From assembly GCF_016775705.1 (NCBI RefSeq), contig NZ_CP068760.1, positions 4,092,001 through 4,156,000 on the forward strand: a stretch of DNA of 64,000 nt, read 5' to 3'. This document shows, one piece after another, positions 32,656-41,182 of this stretch (positions are counted from its first letter, which is position 1; each line of letters opens with the position of its first letter). The DNA comes from Chryseobacterium cucumeris (GTDB taxonomy: Bacteria > Bacteroidota > Bacteroidia > Flavobacteriales > Weeksellaceae). The notes under the pieces were generated by a model. That model was not told the origin of the DNA and did not search any database. It saw only the letters and a list, made by a program, of their open reading frames with translations. Both the position numbers and the translations under genes were made by a program.

Positions 32656-33540
32656 ATGTTGACAAAACAAATATCAAAAGATGAAAATATAAGTGGCTGG
32701 ATCAATGGCTTTATAGGTGTCGTATTATTTAGTGGAGGTTTGCCGGCCACAAAGTTAGCCGTAATGGAAATGAGCCCCATTTTTGTAACGATTGTTCGTG
32801 CGGCTGTTGCAGGAATTCTTGCGCTTATCGTATTATGGCTGGGTAAAGAAAAACGTCCTGTTAAAAAAGATTTAATTCCATTACTTTTGGTTTCCCTTGG
32901 CTGTGTGGTAGGTTTTCCGCTTCTTTCTGCATTGGCACTTCAATATCTTACTTCAGCACATTCTATTGTATTTCTTGGAATGCTGCCTTTGGCAACAGCT
33001 GTATTTGGAGTGATGCGTGGTGGCGAAAAACCCCATCCTATATTTTGGTTTTTCTCTATTACAGGAAGTCTTTTGGTGATTGGCTATGCTGTTTCGCAGG
33101 GGATATCAGCGTCACCTGTTGGCGATATTCTGATGCTGCTTGCCGTTATTTTATGTGGTATGGGTTATGCTGAAGGCGCGAAGCTATCTAAAACATTAGG
33201 CGGCTGGCAGGTAATTTCCTGGGCTTTGGTATTGGCACTGCCTGTTATGATTCCTTTATTTTTTATCTATTTTCCTGATGATATTGAAAATGTTAGTTTT
33301 CAGGGATGGTTTGGAATGGCTTATATTTCGATTTTCAGCATGTTTATCGGGTTTATATTTTGGTATAAAGGACTGGCACAAGGCGGAATTGCTACTGTTG
33401 GACAGCTGCAGCTGCTTCAGCCTTTTTTTGGCTTGGCACTCGCAGCCTGGCTTCTTCATGAGCAGGTAAGTGTGGGAATGCTGGGGGTGACAGTGGGCGT
33501 CATCTTATGTGTTGCAGGAACTAAAAAATTTGCAAAATAA
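32656..33540 (+). CDS. EamA/DMT family transporter
   Basis: 294 residues from ATG 32656 (an in-frame TTG lies at 32647). Ten hydrophobic segments in two EamA repeats; the first begins WINGFIGVVLFSGGLPATKLAV and the second GDILMLLAVILCGMGYAEG. Drug/metabolite exporters of this type export small metabolites such as amino acids or threonine analogues. The divergent MocR regulator suggests an amine or amino acid substrate. Confidence 0.9.
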   Translation: MLTKQISKDENISGWINGFIGVVLFSGGLPATKLAVMEMSPIFVTIVRAAVAGILALIVLWLGKEKRPVKKDLIPLLLVSLGCVVGFPLLSALALQYLTSAHSIVFLGMLPLATAVFGVMRGGEKPHPIFWFFSITGSLLVIGYAVSQGISASPVGDILMLLAVILCGMGYAEGAKLSKTLGGWQVISWALVLALPVMIPLFFIYFPDDIENVSFQGWFGMAYISIFSMFIGFIFWYKGLAQGGIATVGQLQLLQPFFGLALAAWLLHEQVSVGMLGVTVGVILCVAGTKKFAK

Positions 33541-33556
33541 TTAAATATAAAGCATT

Positions 33557-33570
33557 ATGACTCAAGTCAT
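33557..33570 (+). promoter_or_regulatory. Crp/Fnr-type operator-like palindrome ATGACTCAAGTCAT
   Basis: Perfect 6-base arms ATGACT/AGTCAT with a 2-base centre. Centre is 30.5 bases upstream of the -7 box at 33594, the place expected for an activator near -41. A very similar site sits at the same distance from the KGG gene promoter. Confidence 0.6.
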
Positions 33571-33593
33571 AAGAAAACGGCTTCACAATAGTC

Positions 33594-33601
33594 TATTTTT
33601 G
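33594..33601 (+). promoter_or_regulatory. -7 promoter box TATTTTTG for the small lipoprotein
   Basis: Exact TAnnTTTG, 25 bases before the ATG at 33627. Confidence 0.62.
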
Positions 33602-33626
33602 ATACATCACCACAAAATAGAGCATT

Positions 33627-33860
33627 ATGAAGTTTATTATATCAAGCCTGCTTATAGGATTTATGGTCCTGAGCTGTAAAAAAGAATCCAAAACAGAAAC
33701 CAATGTTACAACAGATACTGTCATAGCTGATACCATCAGAACGGATTCTGTTTCCACGGTAAATCCAATCCCTTCCGATACAGTACACAGTGATACGGTT
33801 TCCTCAGAAAAACTTACAGATACCACGACAACCCCTAAAAATAAAATTCCAAAGAAATAG
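33627..33860 (+). CDS. Small Thr/Ser/Asp-rich lipoprotein
   Basis: 77 residues. Lipoprotein signal MKFIISSLLIGFMVLSC with the lipidated Cys at 17, then KKES and a repetitive tail built from TDTVIADT, TDSVST and SDTVHSDT, ending Lys-rich. No domain known to me. Its own promoter with a Crp/Fnr-type site and a terminator mark it as a real, regulated gene; a similar tiny lipoprotein occurs at 43280 in the same island. Confidence 0.7.
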   Translation: MKFIISSLLIGFMVLSCKKESKTETNVTTDTVIADTIRTDSVSTVNPIPSDTVHSDTVSSEKLTDTTTTPKNKIPKK

Positions 33861-33884
33861 CAGTTTTTTCTGTTATTACTTTGA

Positions 33885-33918
33885 AAAACCCGTTTTTATT
33901 AAGTAAAAATGGGTTTTA
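33885..33918 (+). terminator. Terminator after the small lipoprotein
   Basis: AAAACCCGTTTTTA and TAAAAATGGGTTTT arms (one mismatch) and a T-rich tail. Confidence 0.8.
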
Positions 33919-34178
33919 TTATTTTGTATTTCTACAAATTGTTGAAATTACAGCTTAAATATGTGGTATCAAAAAATCAATTTAATTGCATTTTTAGTGG
34001 TAATACTTAACCAATAAATAAAATATACAATTAGAGTTATTAATATTTTTAACTTTTTTTAACTTTTAAAACAATCATTAAGGTGTACTTTTTGCACTCA
34101 TTAAGTATCGATTACCAATATATATTTTACTAAGATTAAGAAGAGGAGAAGAAGAAAACAACACCAAAAACAACTATT
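33919..34178 (+). other. A/T-rich region ahead of the Crp/Fnr gene
   Basis: Contains two copies of CATTAAG (about 34076 and 34099) around GTGTACTTTTTGCAC, and a purine-rich leader AAGAAGAGGAGAAGAAG just before the ATG at 34179. No frame seen; no exact TAnnTTTG box. Confidence 0.4.
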
Positions 34179-34775
34179 ATGGTTATCGACGAAAACATTT
34201 TGATTTCAGCGGGAGCAGAAACGAGACACTATAACCCTTCAGAAGTGATATTCTGCGAGGGGGATATACCCAATTACTACTACCAGATTATTAACGGAGA
34301 AGTAAAACTCAATAATTATAATGAGGAAGGAAAAGAATTTATTCAGAATATTTTATCCGACGGAGAAAGCTGTGGAGAATCTATTCTTTTTATAGAAAAA
34401 CCTTATCCTATGAATGCTGAAGCTATTACAGAATGTACTGTTTTAAGGCTTCATAAATCCATTTTTTTCAATCTGCTGAACCAAAACCCCGAATTATACA
34501 TGGAGGTCAACAGTTTTCTCTCCGAACGCCTTTACTATAAATTCATCATGATGCAGAATCTTTCATCGCAAAATCCTTCGATACGACTTAGAGGACTGAT
34601 GGATTATTTGAAGAGTTTCCAGAAAGATGCACGTCCTTATTCATTCCTGATTCCTTTAACTAGACAACAGATGGCTAGTCTTACAGGTTTGTGTGTAGAA
34701 ACCGCAATAAGGACCATCAAACATATGGAAAGGGATAAAATCGTAAGAATTGAAAATCGTAAAATTTTATATTAG
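34179..34775 (+). CDS. Crp/Fnr family transcriptional regulator of the stress island
   Basis: 198 residues. Beta-roll domain with EVIFCEGDIPNYYYQIINGEVKL and the GESCGES phosphate-loop-like turn; C-terminal HTH LTRQQMASLTGLCVETAIRTIKHM. No cysteine cluster for Fe-S. It stands between two promoters that carry ATGA-N6-TCAT palindromes and is followed by a degenerate copy of itself, so it is the best candidate to bind those sites. Signal unknown. Confidence 0.88.
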   Translation: MVIDENILISAGAETRHYNPSEVIFCEGDIPNYYYQIINGEVKLNNYNEEGKEFIQNILSDGESCGESILFIEKPYPMNAEAITECTVLRLHKSIFFNLLNQNPELYMEVNSFLSERLYYKFIMMQNLSSQNPSIRLRGLMDYLKSFQKDARPYSFLIPLTRQQMASLTGLCVETAIRTIKHMERDKIVRIENRKILY

Positions 34776-34831
34776 CATTCATTTGACATAGAAAATTTTG
34801 TGATTTTTTTCATTTAAATCTTTCTGAAGAT

Positions 34832-35262
34832 ATGAAAACGATAAGCTGTATGAATATTGATGAAAGTCTCCTGTACTCCATGAGTGCAGAGGACAGGAAC
34901 TATAAAAAACGGGAATCAGTTTTCAAAAAAAAGGATTCCCGTATTATAAGACTTTCCAAAAATATTTTCTTTGAAATGACAGACGGGAATCCTGATCTTT
35001 CAATGGAAGTGAATGCCTGCTTATCGCAGGAAATCTATTATACTTTAAAAATGGGACAGAGTCTTGCATCAGAAAATGCTGTGCGGAGGCTGAAAGGTTT
35101 ACCGGATTACCTGAAAAGCTATCACCATGAAGACTGTCTAAAATATTCCACATTGAATTGGCAGGACAACAGATTGTCAATCCTACGGACATGCATATGG
35201 AAAATGTATTCCGGGCTCTTGAAAAGATGAAAAAATCTGGCAGAATTATCATAAATGACTGA
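34832..35262 (+). pseudogene. Decayed Crp/Fnr regulator copy
   Basis: A 132-residue frame (ending 35230) starts MKTISCMNIDESLLYS like a regulator, then jumps to RIIRLSKNIFFEMTDGNPDL, which aligns with the end of the beta roll in the 34179 gene; about 60 residues of the sensor core are missing. After PDYLKSYHHED the frame shifts: in another frame the bases to 35262 read FHIELAGQQ, MENVFRALEKM and GRIIIND, matching the expected HTH end. So one internal deletion and one frameshift near 35130-35160. Not likely to work as a regulator. Confidence 0.72.
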
Positions 35263-35288
35263 AAAATTTTGTATTAATCCGCATTAAC

Positions 35289-35302
35289 ATGATCCAGGTC
35301 AT
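35289..35302 (+). promoter_or_regulatory. Crp/Fnr-type operator-like palindrome ATGATCCAGGTCAT
   Basis: ATGA/TCAT ends and a partly symmetric centre; centre 29.5 bases before the -7 box at 35325, matching the layout at 33557. Confidence 0.58.
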
Positions 35303-35324
35303 AAAAAAGTGAATTATTCTGACG

Positions 35325-35332
35325 TACATTTG
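35325..35332 (+). promoter_or_regulatory. -7 promoter box TACATTTG for the KGG-repeat gene
   Basis: Exact TAnnTTTG. The ATG follows at 35498, so the leader is long (about 160 bases) and contains an AAAGCATTTGCTTT hairpin near 35388 that could control expression. Confidence 0.6.
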
Positions 35333-35497
35333 AAATATAAATTTTCAATCCAATTTTCTAAACCTTAGTAAAAAAGGAACGTAAAAAGCATTTGCTTTTA
35401 TTATCATTTTAAAATTACCGACATCCAACTGTTGCCGTCTAATACTAGTCACGGGCTGCAATACACATCACTAAATATTAATAAAAAAAATTCAGTT

Positions 35498-36301
35498 ATG
35501 AACACTAGAAATTCAAGAAACCGCAGTTCAAGAGGACAGTCACATTCATCAGAAAACCTTGAAGAAGTATATCAGTTAGGATATGATCATGGTTTCAACG
35601 ATGCAACCAGAGATGAAGATTATGATGATGATTTTTCAGAATATGAAAATTATTTTGATAATGAAAATGAGGATTATGACGATGACTACGATGAAGATGA
35701 TTATGATGAATACGACGACGATTATGATGATGAAGATGATGATGATTATGACGACGAAGAAGCAGACGATGATGATGATCAGAGAGGCCGTAGAGGAGGA
35801 AGAGGTGGTTCCAGAGGCGGAAACGGTAACCAGCAGAGAGACAGCCAGGGAAGATTTACTTCCGGTAGAGGTGGTTCTCGTGGAGGAAACTCCGGTGGTG
35901 GTTCCCGCGGACGTTCAAGTTCTGGTTCCGGCTCCAGATCAGGAGGCCGAGGCAGGTCATCATCAGGAGATGGTACTTCAAGAAGAGGTTTCGCTTCCAT
36001 GAGTAAAGCTGAGCGTACAAGAATAGCCAGAATGGGAGGCCAGGCTTCTCATGGTGGAGGTAGATCTTCAGGCTCAGGCTCCAATTCAGGAAGAGGAGGT
36101 TCATCCAGATCAGGAAACAACAGTAACAGCTCAGGAAGAGGAGGCTCGAACTCCAACTCCAATTCAGGAAGTTCAAGAAGAGGATTTGCTGCAATGAGTA
36201 AATCTGAGCGTACAAGAATAGCCAGAATGGGAGGCCAGGCTTCCCACGGAGGCGGAAGATCTTCAGGTCGTTCCGGATTCGGAGGCAGACGTAATTCATA
36301 A
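35498..36301 (+). CDS. Disordered acidic/RGG protein with two KGG-type stress repeats
   Basis: 267 residues from ATG 35498; an upstream TTG frame start (35432) is less likely. No signal peptide. Blocks: basic Ser/Arg start (1-18), a helix-like segment (19-36, ENLEEVYQLGYDHGFNDA), an almost pure Asp/Glu/Tyr block (39-94), an Arg/Gly/Ser region with RGG and GGSRGG, and two 26-residue repeats at 162-187 and 227-252 containing FASMSKAERTRIARMGG, related to the KGG motif of GsiB/Con-10-type general-stress proteins. The repeats are also near identical in DNA. Likely an RNA- or protein-protecting disordered protein; inference only. Confidence 0.85.
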   Translation: MNTRNSRNRSSRGQSHSSENLEEVYQLGYDHGFNDATRDEDYDDDFSEYENYFDNENEDYDDDYDEDDYDEYDDDYDDEDDDDYDDEEADDDDDQRGRRGGRGGSRGGNGNQQRDSQGRFTSGRGGSRGGNSGGGSRGRSSSGSGSRSGGRGRSSSGDGTSRRGFASMSKAERTRIARMGGQASHGGGRSSGSGSNSGRGGSSRSGNNSNSSGRGGSNSNSNSGSSRRGFAAMSKSERTRIARMGGQASHGGGRSSGRSGFGGRRNS

Positions 36302-36312
36302 TTCTTTTTCCA

Positions 36313-36351
36313 GGATTGCCTCTTTAGCCATATATAAAGAGGTAATCCTTT
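36313..36351 (+). terminator. Hairpin between the KGG gene and the YciF-like gene
   Basis: GGATTGCCTCTTTA and TAAAGAGGTAATCC arms (one mismatch) followed by TTTAA. May be a partial terminator reducing read-through from the KGG gene. Confidence 0.7.
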
Positions 36352-36373
36352 AATAACAAACACCATTTACACC

Positions 36374-36961
36374 ATGTCCAATAAAATATTAGAAACCAAT
36401 ACGGCAGTTTCTGCCACCAAAAAAGGTACGGCAGACAAGACAACTGTCAACCAGGATGAAATGAAAAATTCACCCCTTCACAAGTTCTTTGTGAGTGCCC
36501 TGAAGGACATTTATTTTGCTGAAAATGCCATTCTGGATGCATTGGAAAAAATGCAGGAAGCAGCTACTGCTGAAGAATTGAAAGATGCTTTTGAAGACCA
36601 TCACCTTCAGACTCAAAAACATGTTAAGCGTTTGGAAAAAGTTTTCAAACTCATTGATGAAAAGCCTGAAAAGAAAGAATGCAAAGCTATCAAAGGGATT
36701 ATTGAAGAAGGGGAAGAAGTCATCAAAGCTACAGAAGACGGCACGGCAACAAGAGATGTTGCCCTTATTATTGCAGCACAGAAGGTAGAACATTACGAAA
36801 TTGCCACTTATGGTGGATTGGCCCAGCTTGCCATAACTATGGGACATGATAAGGCAGCCGATCTGCTTGAAAGAACGCTTCAGGAAGAAGAAGACACAGA
36901 TTCTTATCTTACAGATATTGCAGAAACATCCATCAACTTTGATGCAGAACAGGAAGACTAA
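36374..36961 (+). CDS. YciE/YciF ferroxidase family protein (DUF892)
   Basis: 195 residues. A disordered 30-residue start, then the ferritin-like bundle with FFVSALKDIYFAENAILDALEKM, FEDHHLQTQKHVKRLEKVF and VEHYEIATYGGLAQLA carrying the di-iron Glu and His ligands. Family members respond to stress in many bacteria, presumably by controlling iron or peroxide. It lies between the KGG gene and katE in the stress island. Confidence 0.88.
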   Translation: MSNKILETNTAVSATKKGTADKTTVNQDEMKNSPLHKFFVSALKDIYFAENAILDALEKMQEAATAEELKDAFEDHHLQTQKHVKRLEKVFKLIDEKPEKKECKAIKGIIEEGEEVIKATEDGTATRDVALIIAAQKVEHYEIATYGGLAQLAITMGHDKAADLLERTLQEEEDTDSYLTDIAETSINFDAEQED

Positions 36962-36968
36962 ACTATGT

Positions 36969-37006
36969 AATAAGCCATGTAGCTTGTTCTATATGGCTTA
37001 TTTTAA
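36969..37006 (+). terminator. Terminator after the YciF-like gene
   Basis: AATAAGCCAT and ATGGCTTATT arms around a 14-base loop, followed by TTTT. Confidence 0.78.
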
Positions 37007-37008
37007 TC

Positions 37009-37326
37009 ATGAAATCAAAATATATGGAATGCCAGAAAATAATAAAAACACTGAGACATAAGGATTTTATAAAAATACCGAATACAGGGAAGTGTTTTGA
37101 AGACGGGGCAGCAATCTATGCAAAAGAGATCAAAAAAAATATTTTTCTTTTATTTATTATTCTGAAAGATATTGATATTGAAAATATACAGGCATTAATT
37201 GCTCACTTCGACTGCTTCGGCAGTATCGGATTAAAAGAACCGGAGCAGATCATGTTTTATTTATCCATAAAAGATAAAAATGACCTTCATTATTTTGAAA
37301 AATATCTGGAAGCTTCTAATAACTAA
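37009..37326 (+). CDS. Orphan protein of unknown function
   Basis: 105 residues, no signal peptide. Starts at ATG 37009, with a second ATG at 37024 possible. Contains a hydrophobic core stretch KNIFLLFIILKDIDIENIQALI and ends in acidic-aromatic sequence. Not recognised. Directly follows a terminator and precedes another orphan by 15 bases, so these two probably form a unit inside the stress island. Confidence 0.55.
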   Translation: MKSKYMECQKIIKTLRHKDFIKIPNTGKCFEDGAAIYAKEIKKNIFLLFIILKDIDIENIQALIAHFDCFGSIGLKEPEQIMFYLSIKDKNDLHYFEKYLEASNN

Positions 37327-37341
37327 AAACCATTCTTAAAT

Positions 37342-37719
37342 ATGACTTTTGAAAACGACATTTTACAACATTCCGGCCTGAATGATAAAAATAATGCAAT
37401 AGAGAATGAGTCTTTATTTCCGTCTATTATGAATTCTTACGGAGTTACAGCTTTTCTGATCAAGTCTTTAGAAAAGATTAAAAATAATGCTACCTGTGAA
37501 GTCCTGAAAGGAGTGATAGACAATTATATGGAAGAATACATCCTCAATATCCGTGAGTTTCATTTTAATAACACAACGAAAACCACAGATTTGGATGCTG
37601 AAATAAGATATGAGTCTCCTGCCTTCACCTTGTATGCCAAAACAGCGTATTACAAAGTTCTGAAGGAAGAAGAATATATCAACAGACTTCTTGAAATTCT
37701 GGGAAATAAGACAGATTAA
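37342..37719 (+). CDS. Orphan helical protein of unknown function
   Basis: 125 residues, mostly helical by pattern (SIMNSYGVTAFLIKSLEKIKNNAT, then ILNIREFHFNN and YYKVLKEEEYINRLLEIL). No motif known to me and no signal peptide. 15 bases after the previous orphan; catalase begins 60 bases on. Perhaps a ferritin-like or partner protein, but nothing decides it. Confidence 0.55.
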   Translation: MTFENDILQHSGLNDKNNAIENESLFPSIMNSYGVTAFLIKSLEKIKNNATCEVLKGVIDNYMEEYILNIREFHFNNTTKTTDLDAEIRYESPAFTLYAKTAYYKVLKEEEYINRLLEILGNKTD

Positions 37720-37779
37720 TTGCTGCGGTCCCATTATTTAACTGCTTTTGAAAGAAAATACACCAACCACAAAAAGATT

Positions 37780-39918
37780 ATGAATATGAACACCAACGAA
37801 CACAACAAAAAAGCAGAACAGCTGGATCTACACAGCACTTCCAATGAAAATGAAAAGCTGACCACCAATCAGGGCTTAAAGATCAACAACAACCAGGATT
37901 CTTTAAAAGCTGGCGAACGTGGCCCTTCATTGCTGGAAGATTTTATCCTGCGGGAAAAGATTACCCACTTTGATCATGAAAGAATTCCTGAAAGAGTAGT
38001 ACATGCCAGGGGTTCCGGTGCACATGGCGTTTTTAAGCTTACTAAAAGCCTTGCAGAATACACTAAAGCAAAATTTTTAACAGAACTGGGAAAGGAAACT
38101 CCTGTTTTTGTACGGTTTTCAACTGTTGCGGGTAGCAAAGGAAGTACCGATCTGGCGAGAGATGTCCGTGGTTTTGCGGTAAAATTTTATACCGAAGAAG
38201 GAAATTATGACCTTGTTGCCAATAATATACCGGTATTTTTTATTCAGGATGCTATCAAGTTTCCTGATCTCGTACACGCTGTAAAACCAGAGCCAGACAA
38301 TGAAATTCCGCAGGCTGCATCTGCCCATGATACATTCTGGGATTTTATTTCACTGATGCCCGAAAGTATGCACATGATCATGTGGCTGATGAGCGACAGA
38401 GCCATTCCGAGAAGTCTGAGAATGATGGAAGGCTTTGGAGTACATTCTTTTAAATTCATCAATGAGGCAGGAAAAGTACATTTTGTAAAATTCCATTTTA
38501 AACCCAGGTTAGGTGTTCATTCTGTAGCCTGGAACGAAGCTCAGATGATTTCCGGAGTAGATTCTGATTTCCATAAGCGGGATCTTTGGGAGGCCATAGA
38601 AAACGGGGATTATCCGGAATGGGATTTCGGTGTGCAACTTATTCCTGAAGAGGATGAGCACAAATTTGATTTTGATCTTCTTGACCCTACCAAAATAGTT
38701 CCTGAAGAAGAAGTTCCTGTACAGCTCTTCGGAACGTTAACACTTAACAGAAATCCGGATAATTTCTTTGCAGAAACCGAGCAGATTGCTTTTCACCCGG
38801 GACATATAATTCCTGGGATAGATTTCACCAATGATCCGCTGCTGCAGGGAAGATTATTTTCATATACCGATACTCAGCTTTCAAGACTGGGATCTCCCAA
38901 TTTCCATGAAATACCGATCAACAGATCTATCAACACGGTTCATAACAACCAAAGAGATGGTCATATGAGACAGCAGATCGTGAAAGGAAAAAGCAGCTAT
39001 GAACCGAATTCCATAGGCGGTGGATGTCCTTTCCAGGCGATGATGTCGGAAGGCGGCTTTACCTCCCAGCAGGAAAGAGTTTCCGGAGTGAAGATCAGAG
39101 AAAGAAGTAAAAGTTTTGTGGATCATTATTCACAGGCAAAATTATTCTATAACAGCCAGTCTGCACCGGAGAAAACACACCTTCAGAATGCATTGATCTT
39201 TGAATTATCAAAAGTAACCCGTCCTGAGATCAGAGAAAGACTGGTAGGACAGCTTGCCTATATTGATACAGACCTTGCCTGGAAGGTAGCAGAAAAATTA
39301 GGAGTGGAAGTTAAAAAACTGGAATGGCCCAATCAAAGTCTGCCGGCGGATAGTAATATGATAGACCTTCAAAGCGAAGAAAGAGAACCTCATACAAAGA
39401 TATCCGATGCTTTAAGTATGAAGAATACGGTTAAAAATACAATTAAGAGCCGTAAAATTGGCTTTATTCTGGCTAATGGCGCTGATGGAGGAGTTGTCAA
39501 TGATCTTAAAACAAAACTTGAAGCAGAAGGTGCCAGAGTTGAACTGATTGCAACAAGTGTTGCTCCCGTAAAACTGAATGACGGTTCAGAACTGACTCCG
39601 AAACATTCTCTTAGCACTACAGCAAGTGTCTGTTTTGATGCCCTTGCCATCTGTCCGGGAGAAGATTCTGTAAAAGAACTGATGATTGCTGAAAACAAAC
39701 ATCTGGTTCTGCATTTCATCAATGAAGCTTATAAACACTGTAAAGCAATTTACTTTGGAAAAGATACGGAGGTACTTTATCACAATTCCAACGTATCAGC
39801 TAAACAACATGAGGATCCCGGAATCATTACATGGGAAGACGGAGATCCGGCAGATAAATTCATCCAGGCAATTGCCCAACACAGAGTCTGGGATCTTGAA
39901 AAGGAGAGAAACGCGTAA
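37780..39918 (+). CDS. katE: Catalase HPII (large-subunit, clade 2)
   Basis: 712 residues from ATG 37780 (a TTG start upstream is rejected). Breaks hydrogen peroxide to water and oxygen with haem. Seen: HARGSGAHGVF with the distal His, FVRFSTVAGSKGS, NNIPVFFIQDA with the catalytic Asn region, and the haem-ligand Tyr in RLFSYTDTQLSRLG. The C-terminal 150 residues form the DJ-1/GATase-like domain of large catalases (KIGFILANGADGG). Followed after 49 bases by the alcohol dehydrogenase gene; central enzyme of the stress island. Confidence 0.96.
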   Translation: MNMNTNEHNKKAEQLDLHSTSNENEKLTTNQGLKINNNQDSLKAGERGPSLLEDFILREKITHFDHERIPERVVHARGSGAHGVFKLTKSLAEYTKAKFLTELGKETPVFVRFSTVAGSKGSTDLARDVRGFAVKFYTEEGNYDLVANNIPVFFIQDAIKFPDLVHAVKPEPDNEIPQAASAHDTFWDFISLMPESMHMIMWLMSDRAIPRSLRMMEGFGVHSFKFINEAGKVHFVKFHFKPRLGVHSVAWNEAQMISGVDSDFHKRDLWEAIENGDYPEWDFGVQLIPEEDEHKFDFDLLDPTKIVPEEEVPVQLFGTLTLNRNPDNFFAETEQIAFHPGHIIPGIDFTNDPLLQGRLFSYTDTQLSRLGSPNFHEIPINRSINTVHNNQRDGHMRQQIVKGKSSYEPNSIGGGCPFQAMMSEGGFTSQQERVSGVKIRERSKSFVDHYSQAKLFYNSQSAPEKTHLQNALIFELSKVTRPEIRERLVGQLAYIDTDLAWKVAEKLGVEVKKLEWPNQSLPADSNMIDLQSEEREPHTKISDALSMKNTVKNTIKSRKIGFILANGADGGVVNDLKTKLEAEGARVELIATSVAPVKLNDGSELTPKHSLSTTASVCFDALAICPGEDSVKELMIAENKHLVLHFINEAYKHCKAIYFGKDTEVLYHNSNVSAKQHEDPGIITWEDGDPADKFIQAIAQHRVWDLEKERNA

Positions 39919-39967
39919 TCATAAAACACCCTTCACACCAACACCAATCACTTTAAATATCTACATT

Positions 39968-41146
39968 ATGAAAGCAGCCGTTTTTCATTCACCAGGTAAT
40001 ATTACCTGTGATACCGTAGAAGATCCCAGAATTCTGGATGAAAATGATATTATTCTGAGAGTGACCTCCACAGCTATTTGTGGCAGTGATCTCCATATGT
40101 ACTCAGGAGGAATTCCGCAGGCCCGGCCCATGGTAATGGGACACGAATTTATGGGTATAGTAGAAGAGACCGGGAAAAATATCAGTCACCTGAAAGCAGG
40201 CGACAGGGTAGTAGTTCCTTTTCCCATTGCTTGTGGAAACTGTTTCTTCTGCCAGCATGATCTTCCCACCGCATGTGAACATAGCAACCCCGATTATTAC
40301 GGCCCGGAAGGAGGTATTTTTAAAGAAAAAGGCGGAGCTCTGTTCGGATATACCGACCTGTATGGAGGATATGACGGTGGCCAGGCCCAGTATGTAAGAG
40401 TTCCCTACGCGAATTTTGGGCCCAGAAAAGTTCCGGAAAACCTTAGTGATGAACAGGTTTTATTTCTTACTGATATTTTCCCAACAGGCTACACAGGAGT
40501 GATGTGGGGAGAGCTTAAAGGAGGAGAAACTGTTGCTGTTTTTGGAGCAGGCCCCGTAGGGACAATGGCCACAAAAAGTGCTGTTCTTCATAACGCGAAG
40601 AAAGTTATTGTAATTGATACCCTTCAATACAGATTAGACAGAATCAAAATGCTTACAGGATGCGAAACCATTTTGTGGGAAGATGCTGAAAGCACTATTG
40701 AACAGATCAGGGATATGACAGACGGGCGGGGTGCAGATCTTTGTATTGAAGCCGTAGGTTTTGAACCGGAAAGAAGTTTTATAGACCGTGCAAAAGCTGT
40801 TTTAAACTTTGAAAAAGGTTCTATCAAAGTGCTGGAAGCATGCATGAGCGCGGTACGCAGAGGTGGCATTGTTTCTGTTCTGGGAGTTTATCCCGTTAAT
40901 TATGACAATTTCAGACTTGGACAGATTTTTGACAAGGGAATTACACTTAAAGCAGGACAGTGCAATGTTCATCCTATTATAGACCGGCTTATGGACTATG
41001 TCGTGACCGGAAAAATCACTCTTGATGATGTTATTACCCACCGTTTATCTCTTGATGAAGTAAGCAAAGGATACGAAATTTTTGATAAAAAAGAAGACGG
41101 ATGTGTAAAGGTCGTTCTTGACCCATGGAAGCTGACAGGCTTTTAA
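39968..41146 (+). CDS. Zinc-dependent alcohol/formaldehyde-type dehydrogenase
   Basis: 392 residues from ATG 39968; the longer in-frame extension runs back into katE and has no plausible start. Catalytic zinc Cys/His in TAICGSDLH and GHEFMG, four structural-zinc cysteines in ACGNCFFCQHDLPTAC, Rossmann loop FGAGPVG. Similar to glutathione-independent or -dependent formaldehyde dehydrogenases; the real substrate is unclear because flavobacteria lack glutathione. 49 bases after katE, probably cotranscribed. Confidence 0.9.
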   Translation: MKAAVFHSPGNITCDTVEDPRILDENDIILRVTSTAICGSDLHMYSGGIPQARPMVMGHEFMGIVEETGKNISHLKAGDRVVVPFPIACGNCFFCQHDLPTACEHSNPDYYGPEGGIFKEKGGALFGYTDLYGGYDGGQAQYVRVPYANFGPRKVPENLSDEQVLFLTDIFPTGYTGVMWGELKGGETVAVFGAGPVGTMATKSAVLHNAKKVIVIDTLQYRLDRIKMLTGCETILWEDAESTIEQIRDMTDGRGADLCIEAVGFEPERSFIDRAKAVLNFEKGSIKVLEACMSAVRRGGIVSVLGVYPVNYDNFRLGQIFDKGITLKAGQCNVHPIIDRLMDYVVTGKITLDDVITHRLSLDEVSKGYEIFDKKEDGCVKVVLDPWKLTGF

Positions 41147-41182
41147 AATAAATTATCAACCAATCACTCAAAATTTAATAGT

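Noticed and set aside
35583..36002. Met-rich 139-residue plus-strand frame and Pro-rich minus-strand frames over the KGG gene
   Set aside because: They are other frames of the GAT/GAC and GGA/TCA repeats of the KGG gene; composition explains them and none has a start context.
35981..36258. Repeated DNA in the KGG gene as a CRISPR or mobile repeat
   Set aside because: Only two copies, in frame, each encoding the same 26-residue protein repeat.
37720..37779. TTG start of katE
   Set aside because: The added residues look like leader; ATG 37780 or 37786 fits large catalases.
39686..39967. 94-residue extension of the zinc dehydrogenase into katE
   Set aside because: It is the shifted frame of katE's end; the ATG at 39968 gives the normal length.
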